The notes beneath the pieces were generated by a model. That model had not been told where the DNA came from and made no database searches. It saw only the letters and a program-made list of their open reading frames with translations. The translations under genes and the position numbers were made by a program. From Bacillota bacterium (GTDB taxonomy: Bacteria > Bacillota > Desulfotomaculia > Desulfotomaculales > VENG01), in the NCBI GenBank assembly GCA_009711705.1, contig VENG01000001.1, positions 1-64,000 on the forward strand: DNA of 64,000 nucleotides. Direction: 5' to 3'. Positions within the stretch are counted from its first letter, which is position 1. Every line of letters begins with the position of its first letter. Shown here in pieces: positions 42,524 through 51,063 of the stretch.

Positions 42524-42758
42524 ACCATTCAAGGTAGACTTTAAGAAGTTATCAAAAACTGAACAGAAGCAAGCTAGAAAATCATTGCGTTTGCTAGTAG
42601 ATAATCCGAAACACCCTTCGCTTCAAATACACCGAATTAAAGGTGCTCCGTTTTGGGAAGCTTACGTAAATATGGATATCAGGATTATCTTTGAACGAAA
42701 TAGTGATACGCTGATACTCCACGCTATCGGACATCATGATATTTTAAGGAAAAAGTAG
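42501..42758 (+). CDS. RelE/ParE-family toxin (YafQ-like)
   Basis: An 85-residue basic protein with FKVDFKKLSKTEQKQARKSLRLL, HRIKGAPFWEAYVNMDIRIIFE and LHAIGHHDIL, a normal RelE-fold toxin. GGTGAAGAA precedes ATG 42501. Its partner is the AbrB-type antitoxin just upstream. Confidence 0.85.
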   Translation: MPTIILTKPFKVDFKKLSKTEQKQARKSLRLLVDNPKHPSLQIHRIKGAPFWEAYVNMDIRIIFERNSDTLILHAIGHHDILRKK

Positions 42759-42789
42759 TTGAAAATAATTTATAGAGGAGGACTGGTTG

Positions 42790-43827
42790 ATGAAAAAGCC
42801 GTTGATTATTGTCATTTGTCTGGCCTTGCTGGTAGCCTTTGCAACGGCGGCCACCGCCGGGGATAAAAACCAATTGGACGTTTACGACCGGCAGGAGCTT
42901 GTCAAAAGCGTAGTCTTTGTAATCGGCAGCAATGAATACTTTGTAAACGGGGAAACTCCGGGAAAGAAGATGGATGCAGAGCCATTTATCGAAAACAGCC
43001 GGACTTTTGTACCTATCCGCTACCTGAGTAACGCCCTGGGCGTAGTGGACAAGCATATTGGTTGGGAGAGCCCAACGGTTACACTGGATCAGCCGGGTAT
43101 GCCGGTGGTGGAGCTGGCCGTGGGCAGTAAGGAGATCGTAAGTGACGACCAGGCTGAAACTATGGACGTAGCTCCTCTGTTAACCGAGGGCCGCACCTAC
43201 CTGCCTGCACGGTGGGTTGCCGAAGCGTTAGGCTATGAAGTAGCCTGGGACGGGGAAAACAATGTTGTGCTTTGCTATCCCAAGGGGACAGAAAAGCCAG
43301 ACATTGACAGGGTAATTGATTATATTGGTGGTGAAACGCCGCAGGAACCCGTTGAAGAACAACCCGACAACGCAGAAGCAGTGGAATTTGATGGCGAACC
43401 ACTTGACCCAAATGATTATGAAGTTGCCGAGAGAAAAGCTATTCCTCACGAATTCACGAAACCGGGGGCCAGTAGGATGGATATGACGGTGGAGGAACTG
43501 CGGCAAAATCCGGTTATGATGGGTGAAGGCAATGGTTATAAAACTATTTATGATGTAGATGTGAGGACAGACATGGTTTATGTTAAACAAGATGGAAGTG
43601 CCCGTGTACCAGCAATACTTGTACTTGCAAAAGGTAATGACGTTTCTGTACAAAGGGCTAACACCTTAAAAGAATACAGCAGCAACCCCTTTACCCACGG
43701 CTACTACGTCAGCCTGGATGCTGACCCAGGCGGCGGTACCAAAATCGAAGATGTTACTCATATAATGTTACTATACAGCAATCAAGCACTGGCTATTAAA
43801 AACCCGTTATATAAGGGGGATAATTAA
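42790..43827 (+). CDS. Secreted stalk-domain (copper amine oxidase N-like) protein
   Basis: A ~345-residue secreted protein with a signal peptide (KKPLIIVICLALLVAFATAATA) and two stalk-domain repeats (RTFVPIRYLSNALGV and RTYLPARWVAEALGYEVAWD), followed by an acidic linker and a unique C-terminal part. Such domains sit on the cell surface. GAGGAGG precedes ATG 42790. It ends just before another secreted protein. Confidence 0.82.
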   Translation: MKKPLIIVICLALLVAFATAATAGDKNQLDVYDRQELVKSVVFVIGSNEYFVNGETPGKKMDAEPFIENSRTFVPIRYLSNALGVVDKHIGWESPTVTLDQPGMPVVELAVGSKEIVSDDQAETMDVAPLLTEGRTYLPARWVAEALGYEVAWDGENNVVLCYPKGTEKPDIDRVIDYIGGETPQEPVEEQPDNAEAVEFDGEPLDPNDYEVAERKAIPHEFTKPGASRMDMTVEELRQNPVMMGEGNGYKTIYDVDVRTDMVYVKQDGSARVPAILVLAKGNDVSVQRANTLKEYSSNPFTHGYYVSLDADPGGGTKIEDVTHIMLLYSNQALAIKNPLYKGDN

Positions 43828-43830
43828 AAA

Positions 43831-45300
43831 ATGCGACTAACTAAGTTAATAGTTTTATTTTTTACCCTGCTACTGCTCCCGGGAATGGCTTTTGCCAATC
43901 CCCAGGAGCAGTTTATTTTACATGAAATTAAGCTGGGCAGCTTTGATGTATGGCAGCACACAGACGGTACATGGCAGGACACCGACGATTGCGGCGATGA
44001 TGATCCGTACGGGCTAGAAAATAAAAAAGTACGAGAAACGTACGCTTATCCAGAGTCTGAATATGCAAGCCAGTTTACGCCGACCAGGGCGACGATAGAT
44101 CACAACTTCACCTTAACGGATGATGAACTTGCAAATGCCGGCCGGTCTGAAAGTTGGGGTGATTTTGATATAAAATATCTAAGATACCTACCCAATAGTT
44201 ACTCAGCAGCTCGCGAGAGTCTAAACTTAGAAGAAGGCACAGTCACCGTACTAAAGAAATTCGACCTGGAGCCCGAGCTAATGGACCTTAAAGACCCTGC
44301 CGTTCGTGCAGATTTAGGTATGGACGACCGGGACTTCTCCAATATGGCCCAAGGCTGGCGCTGGTATACGCCGATGCTTGTTACCTGGTACGGGGTGCCG
44401 AAGGAAAACCAAAACCTAAAAGCAAAAATAACATCCATACCATCCGAAGATCCAAACCCGGGTGATAGTATAACCATAACCGGCCAAATAACCAATGAAA
44501 GCGATACACCCGTTACAACACTTGTGCAATGGTACCTGGACAGCAACAAAGTCTATGAAGGTGAAGTAACAGTAGACGAAACGCGAGACTTAACCTTCCC
44601 GTTCTCAATGCCCGATAGGGATACATTAGTAACCTTACAAGTAAACCCGGGCCATAATATGCCACCTGATGAAACTACCTGGGAAGACAATAAAGACAAA
44701 GTTACAATAAACGTAGATGCTCTTGAACCGATTATAAACGACAACTTATATCTAACTGCCACGAGTCAGGGTGGAGAAGATCAATTTGGCAACTACATTC
44801 CCTCCGAAAATCGTACACCTGGCACAGCAAAATGGACCGATATAGTTACGGCAGGACTAAAAACCAGGGATGCTCCGGACTTGGGATCATGCTACAGACT
44901 GAAAACTTGGAAACTAGAATCAGCAACTATAAAGTTTCCCAAAAGACACCCTGATTTCACATTTGGAAGTCCCGTTGAGCCGGTTGAAAAAACATCTAAA
45001 GCTATGACAATAACAGGTGATAAAACAGCTACAGTACAATTTAAGGAAGACTGGTCATTAAACGGAGCACAAATTTATGATAATTTAAAAGGCCAGATGG
45101 TACCGGGTCCAACTTATTATGATATCGAAACAACATATACCATGCTTTGGGAATACCGTAAAGGGCGCAGGGCATGTTGCGGTGAAGATGATTGCAGACC
45201 ATGCTGCGTTGACTGGAACGATTATTCGAAACACCGAACTTATACCGTGAAAACAAAACTTCTTGTTAATGGCACCGGAGTAAATTCGCTAGCAAATTAA
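43831..45300 (+). CDS. Secreted CARDB-like adhesion protein
   Basis: A 489-residue protein with a signal peptide (LIVLFFTLLLLPGMAFA). A CARDB-like domain (residues about 195-295) has NPGDSITITGQITNESDTP and WEDNKDKVTI. A Cys-rich stretch lies near residue 450 (CCGEDDCRPCC). It is probably a surface or pilus-associated protein; function inferred from context only. Confidence 0.72.
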   Translation: MRLTKLIVLFFTLLLLPGMAFANPQEQFILHEIKLGSFDVWQHTDGTWQDTDDCGDDDPYGLENKKVRETYAYPESEYASQFTPTRATIDHNFTLTDDELANAGRSESWGDFDIKYLRYLPNSYSAARESLNLEEGTVTVLKKFDLEPELMDLKDPAVRADLGMDDRDFSNMAQGWRWYTPMLVTWYGVPKENQNLKAKITSIPSEDPNPGDSITITGQITNESDTPVTTLVQWYLDSNKVYEGEVTVDETRDLTFPFSMPDRDTLVTLQVNPGHNMPPDETTWEDNKDKVTINVDALEPIINDNLYLTATSQGGEDQFGNYIPSENRTPGTAKWTDIVTAGLKTRDAPDLGSCYRLKTWKLESATIKFPKRHPDFTFGSPVEPVEKTSKAMTITGDKTATVQFKEDWSLNGAQIYDNLKGQMVPGPTYYDIETTYTMLWEYRKGRRACCGEDDCRPCCVDWNDYSKHRTYTVKTKLLVNGTGVNSLAN

Positions 45301-45311
45301 GCAGAACTATT

Positions 45312-45346
45312 AAACCCCCTTTCATATAGTTAAAGGGGGTTTTTCT
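45312..45346 (+). terminator. Terminator before the first Tad set
   Basis: Stem AACCCCCTTT / AAAGGGGGTT with T-rich tail, between the secreted protein and the first Tad ATPase. Confidence 0.88.
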
Positions 45347-45397
45347 ATTTTAGAAGGGACAATAAATGAATCTTCAATAAGAAAGGAGATTAATCAC

Positions 45398-46735
45398 ATG
45401 GAAGAAGCCTCAAAAAACTGGCTTGAAATCACTCAAGAAGAGAAGAAAACAATTATTGATGAACTGTCAATAGCAATCTTTCAGAAAAACACATGGTTAG
45501 GCGAAAAAGCATTAATTGGTGAGCATAGGGCTAAAGCAGAAGAAGTAATCCGTCAAGAGGTTGCAGCCCATCAAAAGGTGGCCCCTAACGAAATAGAAGA
45601 ATTCGTCGCCACGATTATCGGTCAGGCTACCGGCTATGGAAAATTAGACCCCTTCTTTAACGGGCCGGAGGCAGAGGATATAACCGAAGTAATGGTTAAC
45701 CCCTCACCCGAAGGACCACGGGTTTTCTACGGAAAGGAAGGCCGAACACATGAAGCTAAGCAGACATTGTTCCGGAGTGACGATGAAGTACGTCGATATG
45801 CGCAAAAAATTTGCGAAAGTGCTGGCAGGCCATTTAATGAACAAAACCCCATAGTGGACGCATGGTTACCGGACGGTTCCCGGGTTGCTGTGATGGGGTT
45901 TAAGGCTTGCCCATTAGGTACGGTTATAACAATCCGGAAATCACCCCTGGTACGGCCACCACTGCCACTCGAAAAAATGATTGAATCAGAGACTTTTCCG
46001 CCCTTCGTAGTGGAGTTGATGGTCGAACTTTTAGTAAAAGGTCATGCCAACCTAGGGGTGTTCGGCCGCACTGACAGCGGTAAAACAACTCTTTTAAGGG
46101 CACTGGGCCTGCACATAGACCCATGGGAAAGGGTGCTCATCGGGGAAACCAGTTTTGAGCTTTCATTCCCACATCTTCGAAACTGTATAAACCTGGTGGA
46201 AGTGACCATAGGAAAAACAAAATACATCAGCATGACCGACATATGTGAAGCGTTTAACAGGAACAACCCTGACCGTACCCTTGTAGGAGAGATAAGGGGC
46301 GCAGAAATAGTTGCCGCTTCAGAGATAGCAGAATCAACATCCGGCGGCTTCTGGACCTGTGGCCATGCCGGAAGTGTTAACCAGTTGCGACAGCGTATGC
46401 CGAAAATGTTTCGGAGGGGGAACGTGAACCTGCCCATGGATATGGTGGACGAGCAAATGCAGTCGATGTTTCACTTTTTAATATTCGTAGACAAGGACAC
46501 TTCCGGAAAAAGAGCCCTCATGGAGTTAGTGGAAGTGAATGAGGAAGGGTACCGCCCTATAATACGGTTCGATACCGGTGAATTGGCCCGTTCCAAAGGA
46601 AAAACCCGCCGTTGGATCTATGAAAACCCGATAACACCGGAACGGCTTGGTCAGTTAACCTTTCGGGGAGCAACCATGAAGGATGAATATGAAAAGATAC
46701 ATGAAAAATATTTATATTCGGAGTTGATGGCATAG
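45398..46735 (+). CDS. TadA/VirB11-like secretion ATPase, first Tad set
   Basis: A 445-residue ATPase. Walker A is FGRTDSGKTTLLRAL (near residue 225), the Asp box and Walker B region contain NPDRTLVGEIRGAEIV, and the His box is CGHAGS. It drives pilus extension at the inner face of the membrane. AAAGGAG precedes the ATG. It is followed by TadB and TadC genes in the standard order. Confidence 0.92.
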   Translation: MEEASKNWLEITQEEKKTIIDELSIAIFQKNTWLGEKALIGEHRAKAEEVIRQEVAAHQKVAPNEIEEFVATIIGQATGYGKLDPFFNGPEAEDITEVMVNPSPEGPRVFYGKEGRTHEAKQTLFRSDDEVRRYAQKICESAGRPFNEQNPIVDAWLPDGSRVAVMGFKACPLGTVITIRKSPLVRPPLPLEKMIESETFPPFVVELMVELLVKGHANLGVFGRTDSGKTTLLRALGLHIDPWERVLIGETSFELSFPHLRNCINLVEVTIGKTKYISMTDICEAFNRNNPDRTLVGEIRGAEIVAASEIAESTSGGFWTCGHAGSVNQLRQRMPKMFRRGNVNLPMDMVDEQMQSMFHFLIFVDKDTSGKRALMELVEVNEEGYRPIIRFDTGELARSKGKTRRWIYENPITPERLGQLTFRGATMKDEYEKIHEKYLYSELMA

Positions 46736-47523
46736 TGTGGGGCCTATTACTGTTTTTAAGTTTGTTGCTACTTTTTTACAGTATTCTGATTGGTGATTTC
46801 TCACGGCTAGAAAACCTAAAAGAAATACTAATAAAAAGAGGGGTACAGGCAACTGGAGCAGCCTTTTTTTTAATTGTAGGCAGTATCGTGTTTAAAACCC
46901 CTTTGGCCGGGATTTTTTGGGCAATCCTCGGCTGGTTGCTTCCAGTCTGGATAATTAACTTCATTCAAAACCGTCGAAAAGAAAAGCTCCGACGAATAGT
47001 TAAAGACTTCATAAACAGTTCATCAGGGCTTTTTGATGCCGGCCAGACAACACCAGAGGTTATACAAATAAGTGGTAGGCGAATACCTGAACCCTTCGCC
47101 ACGGACTTCAACAACATGTTAGCTCAAAACCAGTTTAACCCTGACACCACGTTCCCGGAAATGTTCGAAGCTTTAAGTAAAAAATATAAACTTCCGGAAC
47201 TTAGTGCCGTATCAGCCATTATCTCCGCTGCTGAACAAACCGGCGGGCCTAAAGCAGCATCCCAAGGTTTAAAGAAATTGGCCAGGGCATTAAGACAGCG
47301 GGACAAGCTCATGGCTGAACGTAAAAAGGCAATGCATGAACCCAGGATAGCCGCCTTCTTTGTTATCGGCCTACTCATCTCTGGCCTGGTCCTGGACGTT
47401 ACTGTTCTGGCTCACTTATTCGATACCACTTCTGGCAAGCTGGTTTTATCAATAGGCTCGGCTTTAACGGTAGGCATAATTTTAATGGCATACAAAATCA
47501 CACAATCAGGCGATTTAGCTTAA
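46735..47523 (+). CDS. TadB-like membrane protein, first Tad set
   Basis: A 262-residue protein of the T2SF-like GspF family, with spans near both ends and a cytoplasmic middle. GTG 46735 overlaps the TadA stop as TAGTG. It forms the pilus platform together with the next gene's product. Confidence 0.82.
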   Translation: MWGLLLFLSLLLLFYSILIGDFSRLENLKEILIKRGVQATGAAFFLIVGSIVFKTPLAGIFWAILGWLLPVWIINFIQNRRKEKLRRIVKDFINSSSGLFDAGQTTPEVIQISGRRIPEPFATDFNNMLAQNQFNPDTTFPEMFEALSKKYKLPELSAVSAIISAAEQTGGPKAASQGLKKLARALRQRDKLMAERKKAMHEPRIAAFFVIGLLISGLVLDVTVLAHLFDTTSGKLVLSIGSALTVGIILMAYKITQSGDLA

Positions 47524-47544
47524 AAGAAAGGGGGGCATATTTAA

Positions 47545-48360
47545 TTGGCTTTGTTAACATTAGGTCTTTTTTTCAGCCTTACAGGGTTATTTTTCTTTCT
47601 ATTTGTGCCAATAGGATATAGCGTTGCACCGGTAGATATAACTATTGATTCTGTCAGGCGAAGGTTTGAACAAAGGCTTATTACCGGTGAACGCGGCCAA
47701 AAGCTGGACGTGATACAGAAATCGAAAGATGAAGTTGTAAAAATTGCTATGGTCAGCACCCTCGGTAGCGCAGGTGTGATTCTGGTTTTAGGTTTTAAGC
47801 CCCTTGGTTTTTGGGCAACTGTGTTGGCTGTAGTTGTAAGTATTTTGATTTTAATTGGCCTTGAATTTGTACTGCAAAATGAATTCAAACGCTGGCAGGA
47901 CAGTATGTTTGACAGTATGCCAACCCTTGTAAACTTTATACCGGCATTTCTATCGGTAGGTTCTATTACCTTACTTCAATCTATCAAACTTACCATCCCG
48001 TTTCTGTCCGATCCCCTTAAAAGCGAAATGTGGACTGTGTGGGAGGAAATTAACCGCAGCGGGGGAGCTGATGAAGCACTTGATAATCTTAGAAGAAGAG
48101 CAAAACACCCTCTAATGGATACAATATGTTCCCGCATATTATCACTTTGGATGGGGGGAGGGCAGGGTTCTGATGCCTTTTCTGACCTTTCAGATCAAAT
48201 AGAAGAGATTGAGAGCGAGACTGTTAACCGGGCAACTACAGCTAAAGTAGCATATATCACCCTGCTATGTATTCTGGGAATGGCTGCCGGTTTACTCATA
48301 TACGGCTATCCCGGGATTCAAGTGTTTATGAACCAGGTTACAGGGAGTTTTGGGGGATGA
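47545..48360 (+). CDS. TadC-like membrane protein, first Tad set
   Basis: A 271-residue protein with a similar layout to TadB, with spans at the ends and a helical middle. TTG 47545 has AAAGGGGGG upstream. The pair TadB-TadC is the usual platform. Confidence 0.8.
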   Translation: MALLTLGLFFSLTGLFFFLFVPIGYSVAPVDITIDSVRRRFEQRLITGERGQKLDVIQKSKDEVVKIAMVSTLGSAGVILVLGFKPLGFWATVLAVVVSILILIGLEFVLQNEFKRWQDSMFDSMPTLVNFIPAFLSVGSITLLQSIKLTIPFLSDPLKSEMWTVWEEINRSGGADEALDNLRRRAKHPLMDTICSRILSLWMGGGQGSDAFSDLSDQIEEIESETVNRATTAKVAYITLLCILGMAAGLLIYGYPGIQVFMNQVTGSFGG

Positions 48361-48962
48361 TAGGTGAAAATATCAAGAATAGTGGTTATGTTAGGTTGGG
48401 TAATCGGTTGCTTACTAGTTTTAATCATGTTCGGACATCTTTTAAAAACAGTAAGGTTATGGTTCTGTTAAACGACAACCGGGGTTTTCTTGCTTCAATT
48501 CCAATAGCCATGTTCATAGTTTTAATATTTTCGGCCACAGCAATACTTACAGGCTTAGGTTTTGGAGCCAAAAGTAAATCAACAGCAGCTTTTATGTGGT
48601 TCGGATCGACAATGGACTTTGCAGCACAGGCCTCAAATATGAGCGGTGGTTTGAATCAGCCAGAACTTAACAAGAACAAAGCCAAAGCACACTTCAAGTA
48701 TGAGTTTTCGCAAGTGACCCAAACCACTGTAAGTAATAACGTGTTTAATCCACAACCTGGATCACCATTCCCAGGCCCTATAATTTTGCAGGAGTTTAAG
48801 AGCGTGAATACAGGTGATCCGGTACCAGGAGGTGAGGCCAGACAACCAGGCTATATAGCCAAGATAGAAGTACCGGTTTTGAGTGCAAATGTTCCCTTTG
48901 TAGGGAATCAATATATCTCTACTCCCATGGAATACTTTGCGGTTGTAAAAAGCACAAAATAA
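48357..48962 (+). CDS. TadE-like pseudopilin
   Basis: A 201-residue protein with one hydrophobic stretch behind a Gly (DNRGFLASIPIAMFIVLIFSATAIL), then a periplasmic-type domain. The ATG at 48357 overlaps the previous stop. Probably a minor pilin. Confidence 0.65.
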   Translation: MIGENIKNSGYVRLGNRLLTSFNHVRTSFKNSKVMVLLNDNRGFLASIPIAMFIVLIFSATAILTGLGFGAKSKSTAAFMWFGSTMDFAAQASNMSGGLNQPELNKNKAKAHFKYEFSQVTQTTVSNNVFNPQPGSPFPGPIILQEFKSVNTGDPVPGGEARQPGYIAKIEVPVLSANVPFVGNQYISTPMEYFAVVKSTK

Positions 48963-48987
48963 ATTAAAACTCAAGGGAGGATATAAA

Positions 48988-49179
48988 ATGAATCGATTTC
49001 AATTAGTTAAAAAAATAGTTAAAGAAGAACGAGGGGATCTTAAGACTTTCATTACTGTAATAGGCTTGGCCCTAGTCAGCGCCGCGGCCATTGGCGCAGC
49101 ATTAATTTATGCCCCGGATACAGTTGAAACAATTTGGAACGATGCCATCAGCTCAATAAGAGGAAGTTTGAACCTGTAA
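48988..49179 (+). CDS. Flp-type pilin, first Tad set
   Basis: A 63-residue peptide with a basic N-terminus, EERGDLKTFITVIGLALVSAA (Gly followed four residues later by a hydrophobic stretch) and a short tail, the plan of Flp pilins. AGGGAGGA precedes the ATG. The usual Glu-Tyr pair is absent, so it may be an unusual pilin. Confidence 0.7.
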   Translation: MNRFQLVKKIVKEERGDLKTFITVIGLALVSAAAIGAALIYAPDTVETIWNDAISSIRGSLNL

Positions 49180-49194
49180 AGGACGTGTTGTATT

Positions 49195-49335
49195 TTGCTC
49201 CTCGACATGTATAGGTCAATACTTTTGTCTGTAGTAGGAATGTTGTTAATAGTAACACAAGTTTTGTTTCCGGTAACAGTCGAAAACACTGGAAAACAAG
49301 TGTGGGACATAATAGGCCAATTAATCCAACCATAG
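49195..49335 (+). CDS. Small pilin-like membrane peptide
   Basis: A 46-residue peptide from TTG 49195 with one span (ILLSVVGMLLIVTQVLF) and a polar tail, between a Flp pilin and a TadE-like gene. It may be a second minor pilin. The start is uncertain; ATG 49207 is an alternative. Confidence 0.5.
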   Translation: MLLDMYRSILLSVVGMLLIVTQVLFPVTVENTGKQVWDIIGQLIQP

Positions 49336-49363
49336 GGCGATAGCAGAAGGAGTGTTGTGCGTT

Positions 49364-49780
49364 ATGCTTGATAAAATTATTGCTTTCTTTTTTGTGCTGC
49401 TATTAATCATGGTAATGTCAATAGGCGGGGCCATGATGGTTGGTATGGTGGGTCAGTGGAACGCTATGCAAAACCAGGCGCAGTTTTTGGCTGTGTCACA
49501 GGGGAAATACGGAGGTTATACTACGCAGACTGATAGTCATTTAGACGAGTTTGTAAATGACCTTAACTTAACAACAGCAAACTTAGAAGTCGAAGTTTCA
49601 GCGCCGAACGGACCAAAGCCATGGGGTACACCGGTTTGGGCAAAAATTACGTATGATTTTGAATTTAAAATTGGCAATTTCATACCTGTTATAACCGTTC
49701 CCCTCCATGCCGAGGGCCGGGCGGTGTCTACCTATTTGCCCGGGGCGTATAACATGACATATACGTTCCCCTCATATTAG
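49364..49780 (+). CDS. TadE-like (DUF4320-like) pseudopilin
   Basis: A 138-residue protein with one N-terminal span (IIAFFFVLLLIMVMSIGGAMMVG) and a soluble part. The ATG at 49364 follows AAGGAG at 11 bases; GTG 49352 or TTG 49355 are alternatives. In Tad clusters such proteins are minor pilins. Confidence 0.65.
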   Translation: MLDKIIAFFFVLLLIMVMSIGGAMMVGMVGQWNAMQNQAQFLAVSQGKYGGYTTQTDSHLDEFVNDLNLTTANLEVEVSAPNGPKPWGTPVWAKITYDFEFKIGNFIPVITVPLHAEGRAVSTYLPGAYNMTYTFPSY

Positions 49781-49796
49781 AAAAGGATGGTTTATC

Positions 49797-50366
49797 ATGG
49801 GTATAAAAGGACGTGATGTTTTTCTGTGGTGGGCATACGCAGCCGCAACATTAATGTTCCTGGCATTTGCCCTGGGATATAGACACTCTTTGTGGCTGTG
49901 GGGTTTCCTCATACCTTGTTTTGCTTTTGCATGGTTTCACCTAGTCCAATTGCCACGGGCCACAAAAATGACTAAAAAACTAGGCATTAAAACACTGGTC
50001 CTGCTTCCCATTCACCCAAAGTGGGCACGGGTTTTGGTGGGAAACAAGATTAAAACCGGGGAAAAGGGGGCCTTTGAAGTCCATCTTAACCTTAATGTTA
50101 AAGGTGACCCATTTGAGCTGATGAAAAAAATTGATCACGACCTTATGGTGGTTCAAGCAAGATTTTCAGGCTACTTATTTATTTGGGAAACAGAGATCCC
50201 CGTACCAGGGCAGTACAGAAAACTGATCCAAGATTTAAGTAAAAAAGAATATGCCTTCTGGGAAAAAGGGCAGTGGCCTATCCCACGGCCACCCCTTACC
50301 GGAAGGAAAACAAATAAACAACATAACAGAGTTGGTGCTGTATTGAATTTAAAAGCGGAGGTGTAA
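49797..50366 (+). CDS. Membrane-anchored secretion-cluster protein
   Basis: A 189-residue protein with two N-terminal spans and a basic C-terminal part. It has no family that I recognise, but it sits in the Tad operon between a minor pilin and CpaB. Confidence 0.6.
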   Translation: MGIKGRDVFLWWAYAAATLMFLAFALGYRHSLWLWGFLIPCFAFAWFHLVQLPRATKMTKKLGIKTLVLLPIHPKWARVLVGNKIKTGEKGAFEVHLNLNVKGDPFELMKKIDHDLMVVQARFSGYLFIWETEIPVPGQYRKLIQDLSKKEYAFWEKGQWPIPRPPLTGRKTNKQHNRVGAVLNLKAEV

Positions 50367-50375
50367 TGGTCTTTC

Positions 50376-51005
50376 ATGGGAAAAAAAATAGGCATAATTC
50401 TCTCAGTGGTACTTGCCATAGCATTTACATTCGGTATATGGCAGGCGGCCAACAAAAAATATAATGAAGTTGCAAAAACAACCGAAGTGCTGCAAACCAC
50501 GGCGTATATTCCGGCTGGGCAGGTTTTCACAGAAGACAATATAAATACAGTTGAAATACCTGAAATTATGGCTGAAGGGCTAGTTAACGACATGGAAGAA
50601 GTTATTGATAAACCTGTCCAAGTATCGTTAATTAAAGGACAATATATTTACCCGGGCGCTATCGGTGAAGGCGTAGGAAGAACTGAAGGGTTCCGGGAAG
50701 TGTATATTCCCGTTGATTTATCCAGCTCAGCTCTTGCCATTGCTGGTGAACGTGTAAATATAAACTTAATAAGCAATAACCGGGAAGCACCGACATCTCA
50801 AGTAGTTCTAGAAAATGCACGGGTTACTCATTGCCTAGATTCCAACGGTCAAGAGATTACGCCTGACCGCAAAAAGCAACTTGGTGACATTACTGGCTTA
50901 AATACCCCAATCCCGGTTAGTATTGCTGTGGAGGTGCCGCCAGACAAAGAACCTATAATTGTCCAGGCTGCATCCCAAGACCGCTTATATCTTTCTAAAA
51001 TATAA
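50376..51005 (+). CDS. CpaB/SAF-domain pilus assembly protein
   Basis: A 209-residue protein with an N-terminal span and a SAF domain (TTAYIPAGQVFTEDNINTVEIPE ... GQYIYPGAI), as in CpaB/RcpC. In Gram-negatives CpaB acts in the periplasm; here it would act outside the membrane. A terminator follows (51005-51030). Confidence 0.82.
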   Translation: MGKKIGIILSVVLAIAFTFGIWQAANKKYNEVAKTTEVLQTTAYIPAGQVFTEDNINTVEIPEIMAEGLVNDMEEVIDKPVQVSLIKGQYIYPGAIGEGVGRTEGFREVYIPVDLSSSALAIAGERVNINLISNNREAPTSQVVLENARVTHCLDSNGQEITPDRKKQLGDITGLNTPIPVSIAVEVPPDKEPIIVQAASQDRLYLSKI

Positions 51006-51030
51006 CCCTCGCTAATGCGAGGGTTTTCTA
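51005..51030 (+). terminator. Terminator after the first cpaB-like gene
   Basis: Stem AACCCTCGC / GCGAGGGTT with a TAAT loop and TTTCTATTT tail. It may separate the first from the second Tad set. Confidence 0.82.
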
Positions 51031-51063
51031 TTTATGAACCCAAAAAAACGGAGGTGTACTCAT

